Source: Gigantopelta aegis
Taxonomy: Eukaryota > Mollusca > Gastropoda > Neomphalida > Peltospiridae
Assembly: GCF_016097555.1 (NCBI RefSeq)
Contig: NC_054701.1
Coordinates: 38,084,492-38,148,491 of the forward strand
Direction of reading: 5' to 3'
DNA length: 64,000 nucleotides
Made by a program: the position numbers and the translations under genes. Under the pieces are notes generated by a model, which was not told the origin of the DNA, did not search any database, and saw nothing but the letters and a program-made list of their open reading frames with translations. Of the stretch, positions 25,101-36,724 are shown one piece after another (positions within the stretch are counted from its first letter, which is position 1; the number at the start of each line of letters is the position of its first letter).

Positions 25101-28100
25101 GAGGGAGGCTTCCGAAAGACATCACTTTTCTGGCCTACCACACGTGTGCTTGGTCCTTCATTAGGCTTCTCCGAGTGACCGTTCCCCCTAGCTTCAGATG
25201 ATGCCATGTTCACATTATTTACACCATGCCGATCAACAACACTTGAAACAGTAGTACTCGATGTAGTTTCAACAATCTTTTCTCGCAGAATGGAGTCTCG
25301 TTTCTCAATTTTCATGTTAGATTTATTTGCAAGATAAATTGTGATGCCTTCCTTTGACAGTTCTGTCACCGGCTCTTTGCCAAGTTTTTGAGTTTTGTCA
25401 TTCAACTCTGTGTTTCCTCGAGTCGATCTATCACAATCCGATTCTGTTTTAAGTGGTTTTGAACTTATATCTTCCTTGGGCACCGACAGTTCTGCTATAT
25501 TTTTAGAACTCGATGAATTTACATTTCCTTGTGTAATCAAGTGGCTGCCTTCTAACAGGGTTACATCATTTGAACAAGGATGAATAGTATCAACAGGGTT
25601 GATGACAATTAGATTATTTCCAGTTAATGATCCTACTTTACTTTCAAGTGGAACTGGCAGTGCAGTATTTTTGACAATAAAAAGGCTGCCTGTCAATGAT
25701 TTCACCTCACTGGAACCTGAAGCCGCAGAATCCGAAGTTTTGGTTTCGAGGGAAATCAAATCCTTGCCTTTCAATAATTCTAGTTTTCTAGAAGCTGGAA
25801 CTACACTATCTCCATTTTCCCCCTGGACAATCAAAGGATTACCTATTAATGATGTAACTCCACCAGGACTAGGAACTGTAGAATCTGAAGTTTGGGTTTC
25901 GAAGGAAATCAAATCATTGCCTTTCAATAATTCTAGTTTGCTAGAAGCTGGAACTACAATATCTTCATTTTCGCTCTGGACAATCAAAGGATTTCTTATT
26001 AAAGACGTACTGGTAACTCCACCAGGACTAGGAACTGTAGAATTTGAAGTTTGGGTTTTGGAGGAAATCAAATCATTGCCTTTGAGCGATTCTACAGTAT
26101 CTCTGTTTTCACTTTGGACAATCAAAGGACTGCCTACTAAAGACTCAACACCACCTGGACTAGCAACTATAGGATCTGCAGTATTTTTTACAATCAAATT
26201 GCTGCCTGTTAAAGATCGGACTCCATCGGGACATGCATCTACAGATTTTGAAGTATTTTGTTTCTGAATAACCAAAGAGCTGCCTCTTGGTGTCACTCCA
26301 GTGGTACATGCATCTACAGAATTTGAAGCATTTTGTTTCTGGACAACCAAGGGGCTTCCTGTTAAGGTTGACACCTGTTTGGAACACGAAACATCCACAT
26401 CTGCACCATCATGGACAAGCAACTGACTGCGGTGTATGGACACTACCTCAGCTGAAACGGAGTAAACGCTAGCTGTGTGCGCTAAGTCTACACTACCTTG
26501 TGTGGACTGACCTGACTGAGTGGCCACTGTGGTACTGGCGTTGTTTTCTGCTGAATACGACTCCACCGTGTCAGACACATCGCTGGCATTGGCATCGGGC
26601 AGAAAGGACGCCGAGAGAGACAAGTCATCGCCAACGTGATTGTTTTCGCTCTCGCCTGCGTGCAGGTCCATCAAGGGCAGAACCTGCTGCAACACCTGGG
26701 CAGTGATGTCGGCCGCCAGGCTGGATGACAGTCTCTGGGACACCTCCATAGCCAGCACGTCCATGTCCTCGGAACACAGAATACTCGACTGCGACATAGT
26801 GTCGGGACGGTTCGTGTCCGACGAGTTCCAGTCCGAACCTAAACACAAGGGAGACCTGAAGCGAGCACGTTTCAAAGACTTCAGATGAATGGAGACTCGT
26901 CTGCTGGGGGTTACCGACCTGCCACGTGCACGTTTGAGCGATGGTGGCATGTGATCCGTGAATTTTGACGAGGGTCTCTTTGTACTAGCTGATCTCATAT
27001 TTGGCATGATTCTGAATAACAAAAAGATTGTAAATGGCAGGAACAGAAATAAATTTTTAAATATAACATCACATAAAATATTGTTTGCAATTATAAGCTA
27101 CTACTCAAAGAGTGAAATAAGTACTTAAGGAAAACATGCAGTAACAACCAAAAAACAGTATTATAAAGCCAGGAATCGAAAGAACAAGGGAGGACATTTA
27201 AGTACCAATAAGTTCAAAACTAAGTGTTCAAGATTTCATACAGAGAAAGCAATTAATGATTACTAGTCAGACCGTTTTTAACCGCTAGTGTTAAGTTTCA
27301 GGAACAAAGTAAAACATTTTATTGATAACAAGTGGAATATTACAAATGTAGATGGAAGGAAGGATTGAATGTTATATTTAACGATGCACCCATCACATTT
27401 TAATTACAGTTAAATGGTTATATACAAGGAATATTTTGTTTTTAGAAGTTTGATTAGCGACAGTTACAAACCACCTAAAAACTGATCATAAATTATTATT
27501 TAACATTTTAAAATTATGTAGCAATCTCCGAAACTGGCATAGTGAATGGCTATGTGATACTGAACAAAATATTCCCTGATATGGTGAAGGACCACACAGA
27601 TATAAGAGAAGAAACTAGCTGATGCCACACTACTCTTTATTTTATTAGCAAGGGATCTTTTATATGCACCATACTATGGACAAGATAGTACATACAACAG
27701 CTTTTTTACACCAGTTGTGGAGCCCACTGACGGGGATCGATCCAAAACCGACCATGCATCAGGCAAGCACTGGGCTATGTCCTGCTCCTGTGTAGACAGT
27801 TAAATAAAGCAGCTTTTGGGATACATTAAATGTGTATATTTTCAGGACCAATTAGTGCCGTCAACTGATGACAGGTGGGACCCCGTCTTGTTTCTAGGTA
27901 AACATTCAGCATACATGTAAAATCATACATACAGTACAACTACATACAAACCCACCCTAACTGTGCTTCCAGTTCTCCTACCCTATGTCTCAAGTCACTG
28001 ATAATTTTTTCCTGGAAATACAAAACAAAATCTATTGTAAGATACACACTTACAATACATTTCTAAATACCTGGAGGCATTAAACTCTCACAAGTTACCC

Positions 28101-31100
28101 AGCAAAGATCTTAAAAACTAAAAAGTAAAACATTCAGACAAAAATAAACAATTTACTGTTTTTGTCTGGACAACAGTTCAGCAATAAATGAACAACTGAA
28201 AATCATTTTATTTTATACTAGAATTCGAGCTTGAATAAAATTTCCAAATGCATGGTAGATTCTAGGTGAGCTATGAGTTTAAATGGCATTAAACTTTAAA
28301 AAACATGAACTGAGTTTATGTTAATCAGTATTTGGTAAGGTTCCGCCAAAACTGTTTACGTCTTACATGCATGCAATGACATACATTTACAATGCTTAAA
28401 CATATGCGTTTAAGAAAAACAGGCTTTCTAAATTTTGCCCATACTGATTAAAACTAAATAAGGTCGATATTCTACAAAATAAAAAACATGAGTAGCAAAT
28501 TCAGTTTATTCTGACATTTTTAAAATAACATTTTAATTCAATAATTAGTAAATCTCAATTCTAAAGTTGCCTTTATTTGGTAATAATGATGTCATCACAA
28601 TTGGCACAAATGAAGCTCGACTAAATCTAACACAAACATTTTGCTCAAGTGCATAGGTCTGTTGACTTGTAAACTAATGACCCAATGACAGCAATAGAAG
28701 AGCTGGGCGGTATACTGTATATACTGTTCGGTATCGGTATCATGTCAATACCGATTTACAATACCAAGCAAATTTTAAAATACTGAAATTTCGGTACTGA
28801 AAAATGTTTCCCGCCATTTAGTAAAGCACTAACAATATATCTAATGAACGCAAAATTGGTTGGGTATAAATCAGACAAGGGCCTTGTGTATGGAATTTAA
28901 TTTTATTCAGATGTAATTACCAGGTGACCCTTAACTCAGTGTTGCATTTAAAGCCAAGTATACCGAAAATACCACTTGATATTGGTATCAGTATTGTGTC
29001 AATACCGAATACTATACCGATACTAAAGTAAATCACGCCAAAAATACTGATACCAAACCTGAAATTTCAATACCGCCCAGCTCTAAGCAAGAGGTATATT
29101 AACCACTGAAATCACCAAAACTCAAATGGGTTTATCACATGGATATTAAGGGTAAGTTATATTGGATAAATATTTATTTTTAAATTACCTTATTCTGCAG
29201 TTCATTAATAAGAACTGCATGTTTGTCGGAGTTTCCATCCAAGGTGAGAAGCAAAAGATCACTATCAACACCAGTATCTGGACTTTTGTCTGAGACACAA
29301 GTCTGTGCTGAATCAATACAAGTCTGTGCTGAATCAACACCAGTCTGTGCTGAATCAACACCAGTCTGTGCTGAATCAGAGTCCAACTTGATCTCCTCAA
29401 AATGTGTATCGTCCTGGACCTCGTCACATGCCGCGGGTTCTACAGTTTCGGAAAAACACACTTCAGAGTCTACAATGCTATCACATTCATTGTGTGAACT
29501 AATTTCCTTCTGGCCACTGTCACTCTCTTCCATAGGACCACAACCATCTGCCAGGGGGTCGGAGTCATTCATGTCTATAACTAAGTCACCAGTCACTGGA
29601 GAAATACTGCTACCATCAACTTCTGCTGACCTAGTCAAGAAGAAAAGGAATGAATGAATGAATGAATGAATGAATGAATTTTAAACAACACCCCAGCATG
29701 AAAATATATCAGATTTTGGGCGTTAAACAAGTCTCTGAAAATTACAAGAAGATCCTTTCATTCGCATGTTGCTCGCACAAATCTAATTTTGCATAACCTA
29801 TTTTTTGTTTGCACAAATGCAGTGCATCATTTACATGGACTAATGTAAAACAAAAATGGGTTACCTGAATGTACCTTTGCATAACCTGAGCTAGCTCTGG
29901 GTAATCAGAAAATTTTGCCACATTATCTAAAGAATGCAAAACCTATAGCCATTTTCCAAAAAACATAACAATTATTACATAAACTGTTTTCGCCAAATTA
30001 AAATAAAATCTGCCAATTGTTGCTAAAATTCGCAATTGGCAAATTTGGCAAGCGGCAGAGCTAGCCCTGATAACCCATAAAGCAGTGTTAAATTCTCAAA
30101 AGGTTTGCATCAATTAAACAAACGTAAATGGACGATCAACATCAATACAAGAATTCTAAAGTACTTAACCATGTGAACAGCTGTGAAGGGTCACATGAAT
30201 GGAAGACCCAATAACACATACATGTATAAAAATGCACATATTAAAAAAAGAAAGAAAAAGAACAGGCTTTTTGCCAGGAATATTTATTCGGGTAACTAAG
30301 AAGGTCAAGTGCAGCCCATCTAACATTGCACAGACATATAGTTCCTACAGGTGGCCAGTGTAGTAATACTGCACAGTTTCCGTGTAATATAACTGACCAG
30401 AAATACGCCTGAGGCTTTGCTTTTAGTGCAGCCAAAAAAATTTCCACTTATTTAGAGATTTCTTTAAAAATTATTCAAAAGTGGCTAATTTAAAGAAAAT
30501 GTTATTAGTTGAATGCTAAATGTAGCCACTTTGTGTAAAAGTTTTTTATTATTTTATTTTTTTAATTATTTAACAATGCCACTTGAGCACCTATAGGATG
30601 TCAAACATTTGGTAATTTTGACTCGTAGTCATCAGAGGAAACCTGCTACATTTTTCCATTAGTAGTAAGGGATCTTTTATATGCACTTTCCCCACAGACA
30701 GGACAGCACATACCACATAAGCACCTCAGGTGAGCACTCAACCGATTAAGCTAAATCCTGCCCCGCACTTTGTATAAAAATTAGAAAACAGACTAATTTG
30801 ACAACTGACACGGTGAATAAGCCTATCCCTTTTCAAGGAATTTAAGAAACTGGACCTAAAGTTATATTGCATTTGTAAATAATCTCCCCATTCACCCATA
30901 TCACAATGAATAAAAATGAAAATGCCATAGTACATACAAATGGCGAACGATGAGATCTCACAATGAGTTGTTTTAAAATATCATCACGTGAGAGCTAGAA
31001 GGATGTAAGTGCATAAAAATTCATTTTTAAAAAGCCGAGATAATGAAGGAAAACTCTTTTTCTTGATCAGTTGTTAAGATGTCGAATTTGTTTTAATGAA

Positions 31101-34100
31101 AATGAAAGCTGAACACATTTACAATTTTTTTTTTTTTTGCGGTATTTATAGCATATTAGGTGTTTTAGTTATTTGCTTAAATAGTTGTAGTTACGACAAT
31201 TATGCATGATTAAATTAAATGTGTCATTTACGACCAACAGTATATCAAGTAAATTTAAATATTTATTCTGAAGAACCATCAACTCTAAAACATTTCAGTT
31301 TTGCAAATCACATATTTATTTTTAAAAAGGAAAAAGCTTGTAAATAGAAAATATTCAGAAGCAAACATTCAAAAGGAATACAAGTAGAAGTACGTATTAA
31401 TAAAATCACTGCTTAAACAAAATATGACGTGAAAAAAGTTATTTTACTTTTGTTAATAATAATATGATAAATAAAATCACCAAATGAACAAAGTAATAAT
31501 GTGAAGAAAAAAACTATGCTGACTCGTGAAATCCTTTTTTTTCTTTGACCCACCCCTGATTTTGTGTCACCTTATCTGGTGCAGGGTTTGTGCCAGAGGG
31601 CAAACTGGGTATGGTACCATACCCAAATATTTTTGCAGTTAAGGTTTTGACAAAATTAATTACTCTTATCATTACTGTATGATTTTCTTAATCCTAACCC
31701 TAAACTTAACCCATTTTCTTTCTGAGGGTATCCTTTAATGAAGAAACTATGTTTAGCAGCTTATTGGTTTGGAATACACCGGGTTCAAGTGAAGCTCATT
31801 CAAAGGATATAGGGTTTACATTTCCAATGAGGATGTGTACTGAATATCAAATCCAGTAAACCCTACAGCTTCTGCGGTGCGTTGGGTGTACTCTCCGGAT
31901 TCTGTTGTGTGTTCAGTGCACACTCCTGGTTTTATTGTGTATTTGGTGATCTCTCCGGGTTCTGTTGTGTGTCCAGTGATCTCTCCAGGTTATGTTGTGT
32001 GTTCAGTGATCTCTCCAGGTTCCGTTGTGTGTCCAGTGATCTCTCCAAGTTCTATTGTATGTTCAGTTATCTCGCCAGGTTCTGTTGTGTGTCCAGTGAT
32101 CTCTCCAGATTCTATTGTGTGTTCAGTGATCTCTCCGGGTTCTGTTGCGTGTCCAGTGATCTCTCCGGGTTCTGTTGTGTGTCCAGTGATCTTTCCAGGT
32201 TATAATGTGTGTTCAGTGACCTCTCCAGGTTCTGTTGTGTGTCCAGTGATCTTTCCAGGTTCTGTTGTGTGTTACCGGCCTCGGTGACCTCGCGGTTAGG
32301 CCATCAGTCTACAGGCTGGTAGGTACTGGGTTCGGATCCCAGTCGAGGCATGGGATTTTTAATCCAGATACCGACTCCAAAACCCGAGTGAGTGCTCCGC
32401 AAGGCTCAATGGGTAGGTGTAAAACCACTTGCACCGACCAGTGATCCATAACTGGTTCAACAAAGGCCATGGTTTGTGCTATCCTGCCTGTGGGAAGTGC
32501 AAATAAAAGATCCCTTGCTGCCTGTCATAAAAGAGTAGCCTATGTGGTGACAGCGGGTTTCCTCTAAAAAATAGTGTCAGAATGACCATATGTTTGACGT
32601 CCAATAGCTGATGATAAGATAAAAAATCAATGTGCTCTAGTGGCGTCGTTAAATAAAACAAACTTTACTTTTGTGTGTTGTGTGTACTCTCCGGGTTCTG
32701 TTGTGTGTTCAGTGCACACTCCTGGTTTTATTGTGTATTTGGTGATCTCTCCGGGTTCTGTTGTGTGTCCAGTGATCTCTCCAGGTTATGTTGTGTGTTC
32801 AGTGATCTCTCCAGGTTCCGTTGTGTGTCCAGTGATCTCTCCAAGTTCTATTGTATGTTCAGTGATCTCGCCAGGTTCTGTTGTGTGTCCAGTGATCTCT
32901 CCAGATTCTATTGTGTGTTCAGTGATCTCTCCAGTTTCTGTTGTGTGTTCAGTGATCTCTCCAGGTTCTGTTGTGTGTTCGGTGATCTCTCCAGGTTCTG
33001 TTTTAGTCCAGTGATCTTTCCAGGTTCTGTTGTGTGTTCAATGATCTCTCCAGGTTCTATTGTGTTCAGTGATCTCTTCAGGTTCTACTGTGTTCAGAGA
33101 TCTATCCAGGTTATGTAGGATATGTGTTCAGTGATCAATCCTCCGGTTTCTGTTGTGTGTGCTAAATTATTTTCTGCGCCTGTTGAGTGATATGTCATGT
33201 TCAAGTTCTGTTGTATGTGCCATGTCATGATCATGGTGTGTTGTATGTGTGTTCTGTCATGTTCTTCTTCAGGTTCTGTTGTGTGTACTATGTCACGTTC
33301 AGGTTCTGTTATGTGTGCCACGTTATGTTCAGGTTTTGTTATGAGTTCTCTATTATGCTCAGGTTCTGTTGTGAGTGGTATGTCATGTTCAGGTTCTGTT
33401 GCAAGTGACTGGATAAAGGCTGTGGTATGTGCTGTCCTGTCTGTGGGAAAGTGCATATAAAAGATACCTTGCTGCATTAGGAAAAATGTAGGTTTCCTCT
33501 GATGACTATGAGTCATAATTACCAAATGTTTAACATCCAATAGCCGATGATTAATTAATCAATGTGCTGTAGTGGTGTTGTTAAACAAAACAAACAAATA
33601 AACTGTTGCAAGTGCTATGTTACATTCATTTTCTATGGTGATTATTTTCTCATGTTCAGCTTTTTACTATGTTATGTTCAGGTCTTTGTCATTGATGTGC
33701 CAAGTTCTGTTGCGTATGCTATATTGTTCATGTCTTGTTATGAGTGCTATGTCATGTTCAGCTTACGTTGTGTGTGCTATGTCATGTTCAGCTTCTGTTG
33801 TGCATGCTATGTTGTACTAATGTTTTGGTGTGTGCGTGTTGTGTCATGTTCACATTCAACATTCTGCACTTAGCTTAGCTTAGTAACTGGTTTAACGTGC
33901 CCAGTCCATATACCACTAGGGTTTCGAACACACCTATCCTGAGTCCGGCCTCCAATAAGATCAGGGGTCTGACTCGGGACAGAGATATTCTCTTGCAAAT
34001 ATTTGTTAACTGTAAAGTTAATCAAAGTTCATAGATCTTGCTATCATTTATGTTGAGGCCACATTCACTTTATTTGCTTTTTAACCGTATGTCTGATTAC

Positions 34101-36488
34101 ACTGTCTTTTGTTACTGGACTTTGTCCTGGATAACTTAAAATGACGTTTGTATGTGCAATATTGTTAATCCATAATGTCTACATAGGGCAATCCTGTAGA
34201 TCTTCAAAGGCATTTGAAAGGCGGAACTTGATCACCGTTAACATATAATTAAATACATGTACATCCAAAATCAGTGTGATTATGCTTGCACTTTGGTCGT
34301 ATATGCCACATACATTATTATTATGAATTAAAATTGTATCTACAAATACAAATTACATGTTAGAAACTTTGCTTCAATTAAAAACATTTCAAAATAGATA
34401 TTTGTTTTTCAAGAAAATTCACCAAAACATGTTTATTATTACAATTATGGTGCACATAAAATAGAAAACCATACAAACATTAATGTTACTGCCATTCCTA
34501 TTAATATATACAGACACCATTCTTGTCTGTTGCCAAATGGTTCGGTGCATGCAGTACCAAAAGTTTTTCTTAAATAGACCGGGCTCGGCTCTCACAATGA
34601 TAAGTCGTATTATATTTAGGATTCAAGCACATAAATATAGTGACATAATGTATGCTCTACTGTACTTTGCATTTGTAATTTCTATCACAGACCGATAACA
34701 AAGAATACATATGTGCCGTATTTGGCACATACGACCTATGTCAGACATAATTATATAATGAACTGTATTTAAAAAGGGTTGTGTGTGTTTTAGGTCGTAT
34801 CTGCCACTTACGACCTTTTAGCTCGACGATATATCTACACGTCACAGTCTAATCGTTTCCCATTGTGTAGTTTTTCATTGGTTATATGGCATTGGTGACC
34901 TGGTCATCACCTACATGTAGGAGCAGCCAGTTGTATGTCTTGAAATTGTTAACACACATACATGTGTTAACAACCATGTGTAACCAAAAATAACGCATGG
35001 TGTTCTCCCCAACAGGTGTGTAAGAAAGCTATTTATTACCCATATGGGCTCAAATATACGGGGTAATATTTGTTCGATCTCTGCACAGTGTGCAGATTGC
35101 TTCTACAGCCACTGATTGGCTGGCTTAAAAATCACGGCGTTTGGTAGGTTACTTGCTTGCCATGGCCGGAACTTCACTTTCATTCATATCATGTTTCCAT
35201 TCATGAGTCAGATTACACATACGTTATATGATCTACAAAAACAAATGGACTCATTTGTTTCATAAACATGAAATGGTATATTTTCATAAACAGCAGCTTT
35301 AGTAATATATAAAAATAATTATTTTCCAATGCAAATACAGTTGTATTATTTTGTACTGCAAACATTTAGCTGTAAAAAGAATGCCGTTATGCTATGACGT
35401 CACTTACATTACGTCATGTAATACTATATGACGTAATGGCTGCTGGCTTAGTGGTAGACTGCAGAGGAATTTTTACATTCCAAAGGCTCGGGTTTACAAC
35501 ATTTATTCACTCGGGACAGATAATTCATAATTCCTCGTTGCTCGTTAATTATTCTCTAAATACAAAATTTCAGCTCATTATCTTCAGGTATTGCAAAACG
35601 TAAGTTTGGAAAACAAATTTTGATATCTCCTAAGTTCAAGGTCCATAACCCTGTGAAAAATGTGTAAATTGCCATGAATGTCAAACTTGATCTGTAACAG
35701 AACATGATAAAGCTATACAAAGAATTTCACCTCAGTATCTTAAGGTAATGCAAAACAAAAAGTCCTGAAAACAGATTTTCGTATCTCCTAAGTTCAAGGA
35801 ATATAACTTTTGTCAAAAACAGGTAAATTGCCATGAATGTCAAGCTTGAGCTGTAACGGTACATAATAAAGCTATACACAATATTTCAGCTCAATATCTC
35901 GAGGCTTTTTGAAAAAAAACTATATGTGGGACAGACGTGAGGGACTGACAGAACAGAGATGAAACTATAGTCCCCTCCAGTTGGACTGGTAACGGATTAA
36001 TAATATTAACTGTATTATAATATACCACAATACATGTTATAAATACGGTTCAAATCAGTTTTGATCATATTGTTGCACCCCTACAGAGAAGTATGCAGGT
36101 GGGTGGGGAAGATGACTTCCACAGAACATCTTTAGGTCCAAATAACTCACCAAAGTAATAGCAATAGGTTATGGATGTGTATCTTCAAAAAAACAATTTA
36201 AGGCACAGATTTTTTACCCATTTCATCCTCTGGCAAAATCCCTAAATGTCATTATGAGGAACTTAAATTTCGTCACCGAAAAACCCCATCCTAATCCTAT
36301 AAACAATATTCCTTATGTACTTTTTATTGCTGGAATACAATTGGTTAACATTAAATTAGCAATATTACTAGCAATAAGAATTAAGACAAATAAATACTGA
36401 CAAACCTCAAAACGGATGTTGCAACTTACTTGATATCCATTTCAACAGGTTTGTCTTCTGTGATTGCATCTTTAGTCATCCCTTCCAT
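22143..36488 (-). CDS. unrecognised low-complexity protein, gene A (1014 aa, complete)
   Basis: Seven coding exons join in frame: 36430-36488, 29189-29630, 27956-28011, 25069-27011, 24138-24419, 23560-23805 and 22143-22159 (TAA), 3045 nt in all. The ATG at 36488 is preceded by an in-frame TGA. Parts in order: an acidic N-terminus with four DSAQTxx heptads; a coiled coil across exons 2-4 (LINELQNK, then EKIISDLRHRVGELEAQL); basic clusters (PSLKRARGRSVTPSRR, LKSLKRARFRSP) that could be nuclear signals; a helical block (MEVSQRLSSSLAADITAQVL); twelve copies of a hydrophobic LxGxxLIV-type motif; then Ser/Pro/Met/Gln-rich exons 5-6. Exon 6 is homologous to the penultimate exon of the neighbouring 4E-T gene, but the protein then ends in NMNNR and lacks the 4E-T terminal motif. 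No enzyme motif is seen and I do not know the family. A 4E-T-related or chromatin role would only be a guess. Confidence 0.82.
22503..23490 (+). repeat. SINE split by a Mutator-like MITE
   Basis: Head and body at 22,503-22,647 (GGGATGTAGCCCAATGGTAA, TGGTGCATATAAAAG) continue at 23,340-23,490 (AAAAGATCCCTTGCTACTAA to TCCTTAAACAATATAAAC). The intervening 692 bp is a separate element. Located in the last intron of gene A. Confidence 0.9.
22648..23339. mobile_element. Mutator-like MITE, copy 1 (692 bp)
   Basis: Long inverted ends of about 180 bp start CAATCTAATTAAAATKAGCT. The flanks AAAAGTTCCC and AAAAGATCCC form a 9-10-bp target duplication with one difference. No transposase is present. Long TIRs with a 9-10-bp duplication are typical of Mutator-like elements. 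A second copy is at 45,660. Confidence 0.85.
27560..27800 (-). repeat. SINE copy, decayed
   Basis: The minus strand shows GATCGATCCCCGTCAGTGGG, GCATATAAAAGATCCCTTGC and a weakened tRNA-like head. It lies in the gene A intron between exons 4 and 3. Confidence 0.75.
28698..29085. mobile_element. hAT-like MITE (388 bp)
   Basis: Inverted ends WAGAGCTGGGCGGTAT fit the hAT terminal pattern. Flanking AGCAATAG and AGCAAGAG make an 8-bp duplication with one difference. The interior is rich in GGTATCGGTATC/ATACCGAT repeats and has no ORF. It lies in the gene A intron between exons 3 and 2. Confidence 0.8.
29285..29380 (-). repeat. 21-bp coding repeat in gene A exon 2
   Basis: Four tandem copies of a 21-nt unit (plus-strand form TCTGTGCTGAATCAACACCAG) encode DSAQTxx heptads. 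The unit is a multiple of three, so copy number can change without breaking the frame. Confidence 0.85.
29650..29680. repeat. TGAA microsatellite
   Basis: About seven TGAA units directly upstream (in gene sense) of the acceptor of gene A exon 2. Confidence 0.9.
30548..30765 (-). repeat. SINE copy, tail and body
   Basis: The minus strand reads GGGGCAGGATTTAGCTTAAT near its head and AAAGATCCCTTACTACTAAT in the body, ending with a GTTAAATAATTAAAAAA tail. It lies in gene A intron 1. Confidence 0.75.
31880..33130. repeat. 30-bp minisatellite, interrupted by a SINE
   Basis: Units of TTCTGTTGTGTGTYCAGTGA plus TCTCTCCAGG run from about 31,890 to 32,273 and resume at 32,670-33,130. The unit length is a multiple of three and two plus-strand frames are open through much of the array, encoding 10-residue repeats (PVISPGSVVC; SSDLSRFCCV). 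There is no sign that these are genes. It lies in gene A intron 1. Confidence 0.9.
32274..32669 (+). repeat. full-length SINE inside the 30-bp minisatellite
   Basis: The head GGCCTCGGTGACCTCGCGG runs through to the tail TTAAATAAAACAAACTTTAC. The flanking TTGTGTGTT on both sides is a likely target duplication, though the repeat context makes its length uncertain. Very close to the copy at 11,479. Confidence 0.9.
33185..33870. repeat. degenerate continuation of the minisatellite, with a SINE
   Basis: TATGTCATGTTCAGGTTCTG-type units (about 30-35 bp, imperfect) occupy 33,185-33,410 and resume at 33,600-33,870 on the other side of the SINE at 33,411. They look like an older, drifted part of the array at 31,880. 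Confidence 0.65.
33411..33595 (+). repeat. 5'-truncated SINE
   Basis: Body and tail only: GCATATAAAAGATACCTTGC, AACATCCAATAGCCGATGA, GTGTTGTTAAACAAAACAAA. Confidence 0.8.
33880..35600. other. gene A intron, no gene
   Basis: No exon was found. Three GGTCGTATNTGCCAC-type hairpin sequences occur at about 34,293, 34,714 and 34,795. The rest is AT-rich with nothing recognised. Confidence 0.4.
35600..36000. repeat. tandem-module repeat family T, locus 1
   Basis: Two modules of about 160 bp (each with ATATCTCCTAAGTTCAAGG, TAAATTGCCATGAATGTCAA, CATRATAAAGCTATAC) end in GATGAAACTATAGTCCCCTC and TTGGACTGGTAACGGATTAA. The same family is found at 44,180-50,215. The arrangement recalls bivalve non-autonomous elements with tandem cores, but the class is not proven. 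Confidence 0.7.
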
Positions 36489-36498
36489 AATTTCTTTT

Positions 36499-36519
36499 CT
36501 AAATGGCTGTTCCTTTCAT
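36499..36519 (-). promoter_or_regulatory. short upstream ORF before gene A start
   Basis: A seven-codon ATG...TAG frame ends 10 nt before the gene A start codon and is out of frame with it. If the transcript includes this stretch it could lower initiation at the main ATG. Transcription here is not shown by the sequence. Confidence 0.3.
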
Positions 36520-36724
36520 GAACAAGTACATGTACTGGTTATCAAACCTGGTGCAGAAAAGAAAAATATTTCACTAGCCCGCCAGACCAGAACTAAGTAA
36601 AATTTACTATCCCGCCAGAATTTCTACTAGTCCCAGCCTATAGAACAATATGTTTTGCCATAACATTGAGGTGTCACTATAGTCAAATTGGTTTTGATTT
36701 TGTCAACGAAAATGGTTCTGTTTA

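Noticed and set aside
29735-29915. Second copy of the 3,740-3,940 MITE
   Set aside because: The left end and core phrases match, but I could not find a matching right end, so I did not call it as a separate element.
31877-32287. Repetitive 136-codon ORF
   Set aside because: It is the translation of the 30-bp minisatellite. Two frames are open simply because the unit is 30 bp long.
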